Shown piece after piece: positions 44,739 to 56,138 of a stretch of DNA of 64,000 nucleotides. This DNA comes from Sphaerosporella brunnea (taxonomy: Eukaryota > Ascomycota > Pezizomycetes > Pezizales > Pyronemataceae). Where the stretch lies: contig VXIS01000025.1 in NCBI GenBank assembly GCA_008704415.1, positions 62,001 to 126,000 of the forward strand, in the 5' to 3' direction. The notes below the pieces were generated by a model, which ran no database searches, was not told the DNA's origin, and worked only from the letters and a program-made list of their open reading frames with translations. Every line of letters begins with the position of its first letter. Within the stretch, counting starts at the first letter, position 1. The position numbers and the translations under genes are program-made.

Positions 44739-45586
44739 CATTATGATTTAAACAAAACGAATTTTTTTTCAAAGTGCCACAAACTCGCAGCCCACCAACG
44801 TGGCCACAGCGTGGCGTATAGTCCAGCTGGGCTGCTAATGTAACCACCGCAGCCGTGCCGCTCCTGACAGCACTAGCAAAGACCTATTCACCGAGTGATT
44901 TTTAATGAACATCTCCAGTGGCATGGGACGCCTAGTCGCTGTGGCGCAACATCAATTTTGCTTACTAAGACGCGAGTGACACTGAATGATGACCGTAGAA
45001 TATGCCCCATTTGAGGCCCCGCAGGTCCCAAATCCTCGAAAACAGAGGAATTTTGTGGGTATTGCTCATCTTTTGCGCACTTCGCGTCAGCTTGTGAGGT
45101 GGTGGTTGTGTGCCAAGAGTTTGTACATCCTTCATGCTCAAGCACTCATATTAATAAATCGGGTAATTTTAAGCGCTTTGGGTGGTATTACTCAGCTCGG
45201 GATTGCCCCTCCAGGCGACTCGCCCCCCAGACAAATTCGCTTGGCTTCACCCTCCTCTATCTGATTCCAAAACACTTTTTTTTTTTTTTTTTCAAGCCTA
45301 TAGAAGGATACTTTCAATGATTCTCTATCGTTCTGTGAGCGGCTTTTATTTATTTAGCGTGTTGTTGTGGTGTTAGAGGGGTGGAGTTGGGCATTTTTCC
45401 CCATGCTTTCCGGCGTTCGAAAAGCAAACAACCACGGCACTTTTTGCCGGATCGATCGCTGTTTTCCTCACCGGAGAAATATAATGATCCAAGATTGTAG
45501 ATGGCTCAAAACTTTCCGATTCCTCAGAATAAAAGGACATCCACACACACTTTATGAAGCCAAAAAGCAGCTAGAGGCAAAAGCAG

Positions 45587-45847
45587 CTACTCGTCAACGC
45601 CAAAAGTATTGGAAACGCACATAACCCTAACCCTGTAGGCGTTAAGGGTCGCAGTGTCACAGTTTTCAGCGCGATCTTTGCTTTACATGATCTTGTAGAG
45701 TAGCTTCCTAGCTTTAATGTAAGTCCTTGGTCGACCAAATTGCTTCGAAACTCGTGGAGTTAAAGGTGTTTTTGTTTGGGGTCCTAATTTACCGAGAGCA
45801 GGGTTAGGATTTCCCAGATTTCCAATACTTCTGGCGGTGACGAGTAG
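45587..45847. mobile_element. MITE-like TIR element (261 bp)
   Basis: The ends 45587-45635 and 45800-45847 are imperfect inverted copies: CTACTCGTCA-CGCCA-AAGTATTGGAAA at both ends, then diverged sequence and CCTAACCCTG on the inner side. No coding capacity is seen. The TIR type fits a Tc1/mariner- or pogo-derived miniature element. CCCTAACCCTG inside the arms resembles telomere repeat. Confidence 0.75.
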
Positions 45848-46693
45848 AGGAAAAAGCGCCTTGAGGAAAAAGCACCGTTATCATCGACATGTCATAAACT
45901 GGATTCATACAATCCAGCTGAAAAAAGTTCCTCCCTCCTAAGATCCTAGCAAATTGTCAGTTCAGCCACTTCTAGCTATGTGCATGTATGCCCTAAATCA
46001 GAGTCAAACCAAGGCCGGTGGGCTCATCGGGATCGGTTGGCTTATTGGAACCGAACGAAAGCCCTGACGCACCTTCCATCATAAATATCTGTGCTGAAGG
46101 TAGCAGTTTGATCACCGCTATGCTCACCGGAGCTGCCATGCCTAGGCACACAACATCTTTTTCCAGCTCAAATGCTAGGAAATTGGGGGGCAATTTTGCA
46201 ATCAAAGTCTGGAAAGTTGGCTTTGGAAAAGTATTCGGTACACCTCCACCCCTTGTTGCCGGTTTTCTTCCACACCCTAGCAACAAACAACTGTTCGACC
46301 GGCGAGACTGTGCATACCTGTGACTCATATGTAGCTGCCGGCGAGGCACCAACTTTTTAAGTGGACAATTTGCTTGTTGGATGTTTAGAACTAGCCCGCT
46401 GTTGGATGTTGAGAACTCGCCCGCTGACTATGTGGTCGTTCGAGGTTGATGGCGAAAGAAACTGACTTTTTTTTTTTTTTTTGACAGGGCTATTTTTGTG
46501 GCTTGAAGAGTGAGGTTTCTGTGGTCGTCGGTCTCGACCGAAGTCATGGGGCCCTTTCACCAGAAAAAGCGTGGCCTGGATGCTACATACTAGGTAACTG
46601 CTAGCAGCAAACCGCTTCGCTCCGCAGGCAAACGAGCATCAGTGAATGGTGACACAAGGATCTACGGGCTATGCTGCGATGGGTAATTCGAGG

Positions 46694-46936
46694 TACAGTC
46701 GATTCTCTCTATAAGAATACGGTCGGGACCGCTGGGGCGTATTCTTATAAAGTGAAAATTCTTATAGAGGGAGGGCTTGTCCCGTACAAACTCGGTCGGG
46801 ACCGGTCACCCATATTCTTATAGGGAGATTATCCTTATATACAATATTCTTATCCCCTCGTCCGTAACGCGGATCCTGTCAAATTGGCCGGAAAACCCAA
46901 TTTCTACGGACGAGGGGATAGGGAGAGTCGACTGTA
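46694..46936. mobile_element. pogo/Tc1-like MITE (243 bp)
   Basis: Termini TACAGTCGATTCTCTCTAT (46694-46712) and the inverted TACAGTCGACTCTCCCTAT (46918-46936) begin with TA, like pogo/Tc1 elements with TA target sites. Inside are further inverted motifs: ATTCTTATA repeats and ATCCCCTCGTCCGTA (about 46853-46867) against TACGGACGAGGGGAT (about 46906-46920). No transposase is present. Confidence 0.85.
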
Positions 46937-49356
46937 CAAGATCAGGCCAGTGGCTGAAGTGGCTTCAACCTTTTCACTGAACACTCAACGGCTCGAAAGA
47001 GCTTTAACCACTCAATTGATTCAAGCCCGCAGTTGCAGACATTCCTTGCGGCCATTTATTTCCGATATATAGGCTGGCGTTGGCCGTCTTGGAATGAGGT
47101 ATATAACGTGAACGCATGGCGCGCCATTGCTTTTCCCCCATTCTGCCTTTGACCGCACCTGCCGGGTTTTGTGAAATAATACCTAAGCTCCAGACCTGCA
47201 GCACCAGGGAGACTTCAATACAACCCACCATATGTAATCCTACGTATATCAAGTATTAGACTCATACGAAGGAGGGATGTTTTCATTTCGGCGGCACGCC
47301 TGACTGGTGGCATGCATCACTAACTACATACATAACATGCTGCCGGGCATGATAAGCTGCAGCAGCTTAAAGCTCCTTCTAGTGGAGGGTCTCAAACGCA
47401 GCCACCTTTACATGTCGTTTGATGCTGTGCTTGCATGCAGAAGCCGAATTATTGACTACACACTCGAACAGAATATGATATAGGACATGGAGTATAGACT
47501 CCGGATATCTCAGGCAAGAGTTTGAAAGTGCTATCGGTGAATGGACGGATATTTCGTGCGACGAGCTACACAAGGGCCATTGGATTTTCCGTGGCGTGGA
47601 AACTACCCTTCATATACACAGCGGGCGCGGGCCGCGCGCGGGCCGCGCCGGCCAGAGGTGCACCATGTTCGGTGCCATAAGCAAGGAGATGAACATTTGA
47701 CATGCAGGATGCTGAAGGTGCGGTGCATGTCAATACAGATGCCGTGTTTTGAGGCACTCAAGCGCACATGGATAGCGGGTGTGCTCCGAACCTGAAGATT
47801 TTCACCTTCATTTGTGGAGGCAGCTGAGTCAAGTATCCCAAACTTCTGATTATGCACGGCCATTTCGTATAGCCAATGTTAGCTTGCCGGTGGGAGGCAA
47901 GTGCATGCATCAAGGTTCCAATTCGGGCTACGCCCGTTGTTAGACGGTCCGCTGGCGGCGTCGCTCACATGTGCACTTCGATCATCCTGGACAATGCAGA
48001 TCAAGTGACCGAAACGATGGGCGTTTTGACAGCTGTGAAAGTCAGTATCTAGTGGAGCTTTCCTTGGCCCTTGGAGAGCATTACCAGCAATCTCAGGACA
48101 ACTGTTGCGTGGCCAATTTCTCTACTTGAGCTTCAGCTCTGGCAAACTATAGATTGTGATTGGCGTTCGATCGATGGCAGACATGACTGCACCGGGGGGG
48201 CTCATCAACGAGAATCAGGGAACCCGAGAATTATGCTCGACGTCGACTTTTCATCCTTGGAACACCAATGTCCCATTAATACGCAACGCCGCGACAGAAA
48301 GGCAATTCCCCAAGACCCAATCATAGGCAGTGCCGGCACCCCGGCTTATGCAAAGCGATCGTCCAGAGTTTCACAAAGACGGAGCTGCAGTAGCCCATTG
48401 GGCCTCCTCGTCTCTATCAGGCATACAGGCCAAGAACAGGCCACGATCGGTAGGCGGGGAAAGCCAACCCCACGCTTGTGGCCTTGGAATCCAGGGTCAC
48501 AAATTACATCTTACTCCGTGCCTCTTAGGTGTCCGAAATTTCACGATACGGACTTCATAGTAGGATTATATGGTCAACTATCCTTACTGCCACTTGTGTT
48601 CGAAGGGACCGAATGGTCACCATGGTCGCCTGGCCATGAATTCCAACAAAGCCCTCAAAGCCATTCCGCCCATGAAGGGGAAATCTCAGAAACAAGTCAA
48701 GCGAGCGCACTTGCCTTGTTCACCCCGTCCGCCAGAATTACGGGATGCCCCAACTCCAGACCCCAGAAATCCATACATTCCGAGAAGGACGTCCGCCTCC
48801 AATTATCACAACTCTCACTAGCCAGCTAGCTTCGTTAGTCTGCTGCGAAACAAGGAAGGCGGTGGGCCATTCCCCCTCGCTCGGTGATACTCTGCCTTTT
48901 TTCCAGCTCATCGAGGGCTCGACCGCTTGCTGGAAATTTGTGACTGATCCTGAAAGTTTTATGCGGATCGCTTGATCAAGAAAGAAAACATGATCGAGAA
49001 TACGAGGTAGAATAAAGAAAAATGTGAGCAATTGCTCTTTCAAAAACGCAGTGAGAGACGTTGTATCAAGATGTGAAGGCATAAAAGCCCATCAAGGCCC
49101 CCGAGACAGTCGGTTCTACTCACAGCAAACATTCGACTCCTAGTTGAAACCACAACCAATCGTGTTGCCTCTTTACACTCCATCAATCTGCGCTGCTCTT
49201 CTCTTGATTGGACTACGGCGCTTCAATCATCCTGCACTCGTACTACTTCCGTCGAACCTCCTCATCACGCATCTCGGAAGCATCCCTTTACGATCGAGAA
49301 AGTTCTTGCATACCCACCGCCAGTCCAACCGAAAGCTTCCTTGCACAATCGCTATC
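46937..49356. other. Intergenic region without convincing gene
   Basis: A GC-rich CG/GGCC run is at 47621-47653. The longest frame (48071-48829, plus, 252 codons) has no domain, signal or conserved motif I can recognise and no matching codon pattern, so I do not call it. Confidence 0.4.
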
Positions 49357-49509
49357 ATGCCTCCCTGCTCCCACACCGGCTTTGTCAGGGCACAAGGCGG
49401 CGCCACTCGATGCGACCTCTGTCAGAAAGTCGTTGAGTTATCGGCCTGGCAATGCGCCAGCTGCTCTCTTTGCGTTTGCCAGCAATGCAAAGACGCGGGA
49501 AAGCTGTAA
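49357..49509 (+). CDS. Tiny Cys-rich, probable zinc-binding fungal protein
   Basis: Fifty residues from the ATG at 49357: MPPCSHTGFVRAQGGATRCD followed by LCQKVVELSAWQCASC and LCVCQQCKDAGKL. Eight cysteines and one histidine are spaced as CSH, C-x2-C, C-x2-C, and C-x-C-x2-C, which fits one or two zinc sites. The pattern QGG-x-TRC-x-x-C ... W-x-C-x-x-C is one I associate with small conserved fungal proteins of unknown role. The frame is open upstream to 49144 but that part lacks features and looks like 5' leader. A T-rich stretch follows. Confidence 0.6.
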   Translation: MPPCSHTGFVRAQGGATRCDLCQKVVELSAWQCASCSLCVCQQCKDAGKL

Positions 49510-52034
49510 ATGCGGTCATCGATATCTATTCCTTGGGGGACTTTTTTTTCCGGTTCTATCATCTTGGAGGTGCAGTTTGTCGCACAGATGTCGTTATGTT
49601 TTACGGTTCCTTTGGTTAATTCTCTTTTGTATATATATGTTTTTTTTCAGATTGGTGGAAGTGTTTCCTGGGGTTTCGGTCGTTGTTTGGTGGTTCCATC
49701 TGGCTGGGCTCATAACGATCTGCTGATTGGCAGCTCCAGAGCGTTGGAGACGAGATTGTATGCAGGCAGTGCGTTTCAGCAGCAACGGCTCGTGAAAAAA
49801 AGCAAAGAAATGTATATTGCGGACGAGACAGCCACCATTGCCCTTTGTGGGCCTGGTGGTGGGGTGGGTGTGCACTTAGAGTGGATTTTTTCTCCGGGAG
49901 CACATAGAAATATTGTACTATACCACTCAGTGTGGATAGTACGTGATATGTAACTTCAGACCTATCTGTAATCGTAATCCGGGGCTTTATACTGGAAAAA
50001 TGTCTGGTAATCGGGGAAAAAAACTGTGGGTTGACCTGAGCAACACATGACAAATCATGCGTGTAGGGCTCCTCTTCCAACAGTAAACGCATCTTTTGCC
50101 ACTCGCAGTTCTTCTTTTCGCTTCAGACGAACCTCACTCCTGGTCGCCCCTGCTCTCTCTCACTCACGCCGGTAATTTCTCATCTCACACACCCCTTACT
50201 TGTATAAATATAGGTAATATCCGTCCGTACTCGCCCTTTATCCAGCAATTCTGGCACCGTACCTGAATAAATTCAGGTAATCCGGGGGCTCTGTACTCTC
50301 TACACTGAGCGGTACATTACTGTCATTTGCGACTGGGTCCCTGGTTGCACATGAGGCGGTGAAAAGAACAGAGAGATCCCAAAATATCGTTTGTGCGACT
50401 GTAAATTTACCAGGCATCACAGAGGCTCCCGCTCCAAGCTTCGGTAATTGAAGGACTCCAGCCGAGCATCCGATAAACTGCCCAAACATATCAGGGATCC
50501 AATTAGGAATCAATGGCAGACGCTTAGTTGTTGAGCTGCAAGAGCCCAGGCATGACCTTGTTTGGCCATTCCCGACTCGGGTGGCTTGTTGCAAGAGGCT
50601 GAATTGGAGTTTCACAGCTCACACTGCAACTTGAACCGTCTTTCAACATTATGCACACTGCAGCCAACGAGCGTCATCGTGCCTCACTCGGCATGTGAGT
50701 CTGAGATCTAATTTCGCACACCGCACACAATGCTCGGGTTGTAACGTCCAACTGTGAGGTACATGCATGAAAGGCTGCATCACAGAACAACTGGAACAAC
50801 AGTCCAGCCCAAGGATTAAACGGGTTTCGCTCTAGTTATAAGTCGATATGTTTCAGTAGGGACCTTTGGACCGGGCATTTTTGGCAATTCGGGTTTTGTG
50901 TTGAGAGGATCGCCCTGGAAACTTTTCCAGAGTCGGAGCTAGCTAGCACGGCTTTGATCCCAAAAAATCGCTTACCAAGTCGCCAAAAATGTGCTGTCTG
51001 AAGGTTCGCCCCTATTATGTTGATCATATATCCACTGTAGCTGACGTTGTACCTGAAGCCTGTCGTCCAACGGAATCAAGGTGCGTAATCTACTAACAAG
51101 TTCGTTTCAACCCTGAGCTATTTCCATGTTTTCTCAAAACAAATTTTGACCAAGAGCAGCTTTACAACGAGGCCGTAAACTTGGGCGAGGAGTCGTTGCC
51201 AGTTGAAAAGGCCAGTTGGTAAATAGAGGGATCCCCTCAGCAAGCCTGAGTGCGGGGTCTAGTGATGGCGCGATGACTCCCATCCGGCACCGATTTTCAA
51301 GACAGACCTCCGAGAAAACCTGCCAAACGTCCACCCCAAGGGCTAAGCTACATACCTAGCAAGGGATCCCGCCTCGTGACCAAGCGCTTTGCTTGCCAAC
51401 AGGTTCGGAATATATACCTCCCACCTAAATAAACATCCACGCGACATTTTCTGGAATCTCTACAAACGTTGAATTGCGATCCACTGCAAACTAAGCCGGT
51501 TCCCGACTTGATTGGCTCACTCATCTCATCTCCGGCCACTGTGTTATCAAAGCTTCCCCCCTCCTCCTCCTCCTCCGATTTTCGTCCAATCCCTCTTCAT
51601 GGCGGGGGTTTCAAGACGTCGACATCAACCAAGCCTGAAAATTGCCCTCAATGGCGGTAATAAACGCCGGCCGGTTCCCAAGACAATAATCCCCGTAATG
51701 GAGCTCCCGATGCTCTCTCTTTGGAATATGGAAGCGCGAGCGCTGGCGTTATTTTTTCTATGTATGCAAATAAAGGATCCACTGCTGTCGATGTAGCGAA
51801 TGCGTGCGCACTTGCCGTGAAACTGACTGGCCAATCGCCAGCATTCTAAAAATGAGCATTTTTTTTTTTATAAAGTGCAATTTCTACTTCTGCGTAGTCA
51901 ATAGCGTTAGCTCCCCGGGCGGGCTTGCGGTGAAACTGGCCAATCACGGGTGTTCGCCACCAGATAGCGAGTAAATTGCTGTCAATATATCCAATGAGAA
52001 CGTGTCTACGCCTTTGTTTGTTTCAATCATGATG
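49510..52034. other. Region without recognisable gene
   Basis: A frame at 50238-50615 (minus, 125 codons) begins MKLQFSLLQQ but has no clear signal peptide or motif; it is left uncalled. Poly-CT (CCTCCTCCTCCTCC near 51561-51574) and A/T runs are present. Confidence 0.35.
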
Positions 52035-52061
52035 TATTCGGCCGCTTGCGGCCATGACATA
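52035..52061 (-). repeat. LINE 3'-end hairpin motif, copy C
   Basis: On the minus strand it reads TATGTCATGGCCGCAAGCGG then CCGAATA, with a perfect GGCCGC-AA-GCGGCC hairpin. It lies on the 3' side of the LINE remnant at 52210-52646, in the same orientation as copy A. Confidence 0.8.
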
Positions 52062-52209
52062 GAGGGTACTATTGTACATGCATGCAGACTGCCCTTAGGC
52101 CCTAAAGGCCTACCTACAGTCGGGTGTCTCTAAAAGGAAAGAAGACATAAGGAACTGCGTAGTTAATATAGGAAAGAAAATAACTGATCGTCGTTACATT
52201 CTTGGCTTC

Positions 52210-52646
52210 TCAGGCCAGGCCCCAATCTTTGTGTTCGCTAGGAAATCCAGCACAGCTTTGGTGCATCGTTCGTCTGCTAGCAGGACCTTGATGGGGGTGG
52301 GGATCACTCCCCATCTTTCCCTCATGCCTTGTGGCTTCGCCAACCGCCTTCCACAGCACATCTTGCTCTCTTCGCCACCTGGTACAGAACTTGAAATGTG
52401 CTTTCTGGTCTGCTGCGGCGCCTTTTTGCAGAGCCATCACTTGCCATCTGCCTTCCTGTTCGTCCACGCCAAATACGGGGCCGTGAACGTGTCTACGCCC
52501 GGCTTGTGTTGGAAATACCCCTCGCATTTGGGGGTCTGGCATCGACCACGAACGGCCAAGAACGCATCACTGCCTCGCGGTGAAGGAAAGTGTATATAAA
52601 GCGCTCGAGCATTACTCTCCGGCACTCCTACTTCAGCAACCACCAC
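52210..52646 (-). pseudogene. LINE 3' coding remnant, frameshifted
   Basis: In mixed minus-strand frames: KADGK, a stop, WLCKKAPQQTRKH, then FKFCTRWRREQDVLWKAVGE, then IPTPIKVLLADERCTKAVLD and FLANTKIGAW. It is the same reverse-transcriptase tail seen at 25281-25778, with a stop where the first zinc-ligand Cys should follow K, and at least two frame changes. Confidence 0.75.
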
Positions 52647-52685
52647 TCCGAAGCCGCTTGATCAAAACAAAAAAAAGCAGCAATC

Positions 52686-53690
52686 ATGTCCACGCAGCAA
52701 GGCCTCAACAAAAGCCGTCGTGCAAAAATATTTCGAAGAATACTGGGGAAAAGCTAATGTTTCCATCGTCGACGAGCTGTGTTCCTCCGAGTACCTGATC
52801 CACTACCCGATGCACATCCCACGGCCTGGGATGGAGGCCTCCAAGAAGATGCTGCTCGAGTTCCGGGAGAGGTGTGGGTTCACCCCCCCACAAACTCAAA
52901 CTCCCCGCTGATTTTAATACTGACTGACTGACTACCGTATCGTCTCTTAAGCAACGCGGGCCGAAGGGGTGGGGGTGTTGCCAAGCTATCAAAAAGTTAA
53001 TTTCTAAAGACTCGCGCACGGGCGATGCTGTATCTAATTTTTATTTACAGCAGCAGAACCATTACAGTGCCGGCGCTGTTGGTCGTCCATCGCCCATAGT
53101 AAACTCCCTCGGGGTATCCAAATATCTCAGGATCTCGATCTTCTTTCTATTGGTAGGCCGGCACCGGGTGCTTTTCACAGGGGCATCGCACCGTATCTTC
53201 CGGTGTTTGTCCGTTACCGGCACCATTTTTGGACCGTACCGGGGAGCCTGCTCAGGATGCCGCTCACCAGCCGCGCCCCGCCTTTTGGTCATCATTAAAG
53301 TTGTGTGCAAACCCAAGTTGTGACTGCGACGTCCAATCCTACCAATAGAAAACCCTCGACACCCGCAACCTTACCACCCCCACCCAGACGATACGGGAGG
53401 CGTTCCCCGATATCTCCTTCGGTCCCTACGGCCCCCCCTCTGATCGCGGAAGGCGACTATGTAGTCAGCCGGTGGATCGGCGGGAGGCACGCACACACGG
53501 GCGTCGCGTTCGGCGATTTAGCGGTCGGAAAGCTGGACAACCCGAATACCAGCGGACGGAAGATTTTCTTTTCGGGAACGACCATCTTCAAGTTGGGGTT
53601 GGTCCCCGGGCCGAATCCGGGGAAGGAGGTGGTTTATGGTGAGGAGCGCGCTTGAAGCGTCTCCAACGTGTACTCGTGGGTGGAGTAGTT
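52686..53690 (+). pseudogene. SnoaL-like polyketide-cyclase/ester-cyclase family gene, broken
   Basis: The ATG at 52686 (MSTQQGLNK) is followed, one frame away, by QKYFEEYWGKANVSIVDELC, SSEYLIHYPMHIPRPGMEAS and KKMLLEFRER, the N-terminal half of a SnoaL-like small alpha+beta barrel. The second half is at about 53391-53600: EAFPDISFGPYGPP, then, after a frame change in a run of seven C (about 53434-53440), LIAEGDYVVSRWIGG, HTGVAFGDLAVGKL and FSGTTIFKL. About 500 bp separate the halves, much more than other introns here. The end appears shifted again near GEERA. Frame changes at the start and in the C-run argue for a pseudogene, unless they are sequencing errors. Relatives convert or cyclise small substrates in secondary or unknown metabolism. 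Confidence 0.72.
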
Positions 53691-54573
53691 CCAGGAGGTT
53701 CGATAGCAGTGGCTACAGATGTGTGAGGAATTAGGAATTTGGTAGCTTTCATAAGCCACAACATGAAATTAGCTTGATCCTTTATCTGGACCACAGCATA
53801 ACTCATTCCCAGGGGCAATACGAAAATTGTCTTTTATTATAAAGACCACAGTTTTGCGCTTCTATTACGGTTTTTCCGACGGGCTACAGACATGTACTGT
53901 ACCTCCTAAAACAGGTTCACCGGTGAGGGCTGCGTCATGTCGCCAGTAACTCGCTCACTCTCCAAGGAGAAATCCGGCCCCAAGAGTGAGAATGAACACA
54001 AAAACGGAGATATCGATGTGATGTAAATCATCGGCACCTGCGAGCTGAAAGAAAAAAACTTCGAAAATGATACATATAAAAAAAACACCCCGAAACCAAC
54101 CTCTGGGGCTAATGGTAACCGACTAGTTTCATACGTGCCTGCTGAGACTCCTGAAAGGGCGGGATCCAGACTGGTGCGTCCGTATCAATGAAGGAGGTGG
54201 TGATATCGCGACTAGTATCGTTGTCCCCCTACCATGTGTTCGAACGGTCACTGGCAGTGCCATCATCTTGAGTCGGACCAATAGATAGCGTTTTAGATAT
54301 TTCGCTTATACACCAATCTAAGATTCGTTCGAAAATGAACGGTTCATAGGGCAATGCGAGTGATGGCTGTGAAAGCAGGCTAGTGATCTCCTACACAAAA
54401 TGATCGCCAGCTTGATTTAGCGGCTCCCCCGCCAAGTCCCCGACTCGCATCCCAGAACCACGGAACACCTCAACACCACGGCCGCGCTCAAAAAATTTAT
54501 CGCCACCTGTTTCCGGGCCCTCCACGCTCGCTTGAAACGCCGACCAACCCTCCACCGCGCAAACCGTCCAAAA
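53691..54573. other. Intergenic region before the sirtuin gene
   Basis: No gene is seen. The last 200 bp should hold the sirtuin promoter. Confidence 0.4.
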
Positions 54574-55730
54574 ATGGGTCAAGAGGTTTCCTCTGAGGCC
54601 TTCGACCCGTCGATTCCGCCCGCGAAGCTGTCGCGCCGCGATCTGCGAGCCGTGGCGGAGCTGATCAAGTCTGGGGCCTGCAAAAACGTGGTGTTCATGG
54701 TATGTCTCTCAGAGCGCTCCATTTCTTCGTGGGCCAACAGCGTGCGCAACAGGTTGGCGCGGGCATCTCCACAGCCGCCGGAATCCCCGATTTCCGTTCC
54801 CCTGAAACCGGACTGTATTCGAACCTTGCGCGGCTGGAGCTGCCGCGCCCAGAGGCCGTCTTTGATATCTCTTATTTCCGCGAGGATCCGCGCGCGTTCT
54901 ACGCGCTGGCGCAGGAGCTGTGGCCGGGGAAGTTCAAGCCGACGATGACGCACGTGTTCATGCGGATGTTTGCGGACCGGGGACTGCTGCTGCGGTGTTT
55001 CACGCAGAACATCGACACGCTCGAACTTGCGGCCGGGATCCCACGGGACAAAATCGTGTTTGCGCACGGCAGCTTTGCGGGCCAGCATTGCATCGATTGT
55101 ATGGAGGAGTTTGATAGAAAGACCCTGGAGGAACATGTCAGGAGCGGTACTCCCGCTTTTTGTGCTTGTGGGGGCTTGGTGAAGCCCGATATTACCTTCT
55201 TTGGGGAGGCCCTGCCCCCGGAGTTCCATGGTAGCTTGCATCTGCTGGAAGAGGCGGATCTGGCTATCGTCATGGGAAGCTCGCTGTCGGTTTATCCGTT
55301 CGCTGCGTTGCCGCAGAGAATCGAGGAGGGCGTGCCCAGATTGCTCATGAACATGGAGAAGGTTGGAGAGATCGGTAGTCGGCGCGACGACGTGGCGTGG
55401 ATTGGAGAGTGTGATGACGGTGTGCGGGAGTTAGCGGAGCAGCTGGGATGGTGGGAGGAGATGGAGGGGATCTGGAAAGGGCTGAGGGGAGATGTGGGTC
55501 CAGAGAAGCCAGGACTCAGTGTCGACACCCTCGAGGAAGAGGTAGCCAGGCTGACGGGAGATGTGGAGAAGAGCCTAAAGGTTGCTGAGGAACATAAGGC
55601 ATGGGTTGCGAAGGGGTTGGAAAGGGAAAAAGAGAGGCGGAAAAGCATTGATGAGGAGGTTTATGGTGAGGGCAAGGCCGCTGATGACGGACTAGGCCAT
55701 GTGTTCCCGCACCTGAAGAGCAAACAATGA
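54574..55730 (+). CDS. NAD-dependent protein deacetylase, Sir2 family, Hst2-like
   Basis: Two exons, 54574-54699 and 54753-55730, give 367 residues; the 53-bp intron (GTATGT to ACAG) restores NVVFMVGAGISTAAGIPDFR. That motif binds NAD. Other hallmarks: LRCFTQNIDTLE (about 123-132), catalytic His in FAHGSF (about 147), Zn ligands C155 and C158 (HCIDC) and C179 and C181 (FCACGG), GLVKPDITFFGEALP, and GSSLSVYPFAALPQ. Length and motifs fit the cytosolic Hst2/SIRT2 class. The second Zn pair has spacing C-x-C instead of the usual C-x2-C. The C-terminal 70 residues form a charged, probably helical tail (EEVARLTGDVEKSLKVAEEH). It removes acetyl groups from lysines on histones or other proteins. The downstream gene is convergent. 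Confidence 0.94.
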
Positions 55731-56138
55731 GGCTGCCTGTCTACCAGGATTCATGGTAGATCACCAGCAGAGGGTAATCATTGCATCGAGATGGCAAAAA
55801 GGATGACGACATGATGACTGTACTATTCATTTTTTGCATGTTGGATTTTCTGATTAATTTTTTCTGCGGCTAATTGGGTGGTTCTTGGGATTTCTGTTTA
55901 TAATGCTTCCGAAATATTTGTGGGCTTAGAGTAGAGGCGAGGACTGACAGTAAAATTATACACTCAGCTCTGAACAATACGCACGTCTCATTCATGATGA
56001 CAACCGCGAGTCGTATAGATCTTTTAGTTTAACTGCGGCCGGTGTCCAGAAACAAAGGTGATGAATTCCGAGTGATATTCAGTGATTACTATGTGTACTA
56101 CAAAATGTATGGGCCCAATTAAACCGCCTTCCCTCTAT
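55731..56138. other. Gap between convergent sirtuin and Hsp70-like genes
   Basis: Short AT-rich region holding both 3' ends; nothing else is visible. Confidence 0.5.

Noticed and set aside
48071..48829. Plus frame of 252 codons
   Set aside because: Irregular composition, no domain or targeting signal, and it lies in a repeat-rich intergenic stretch.
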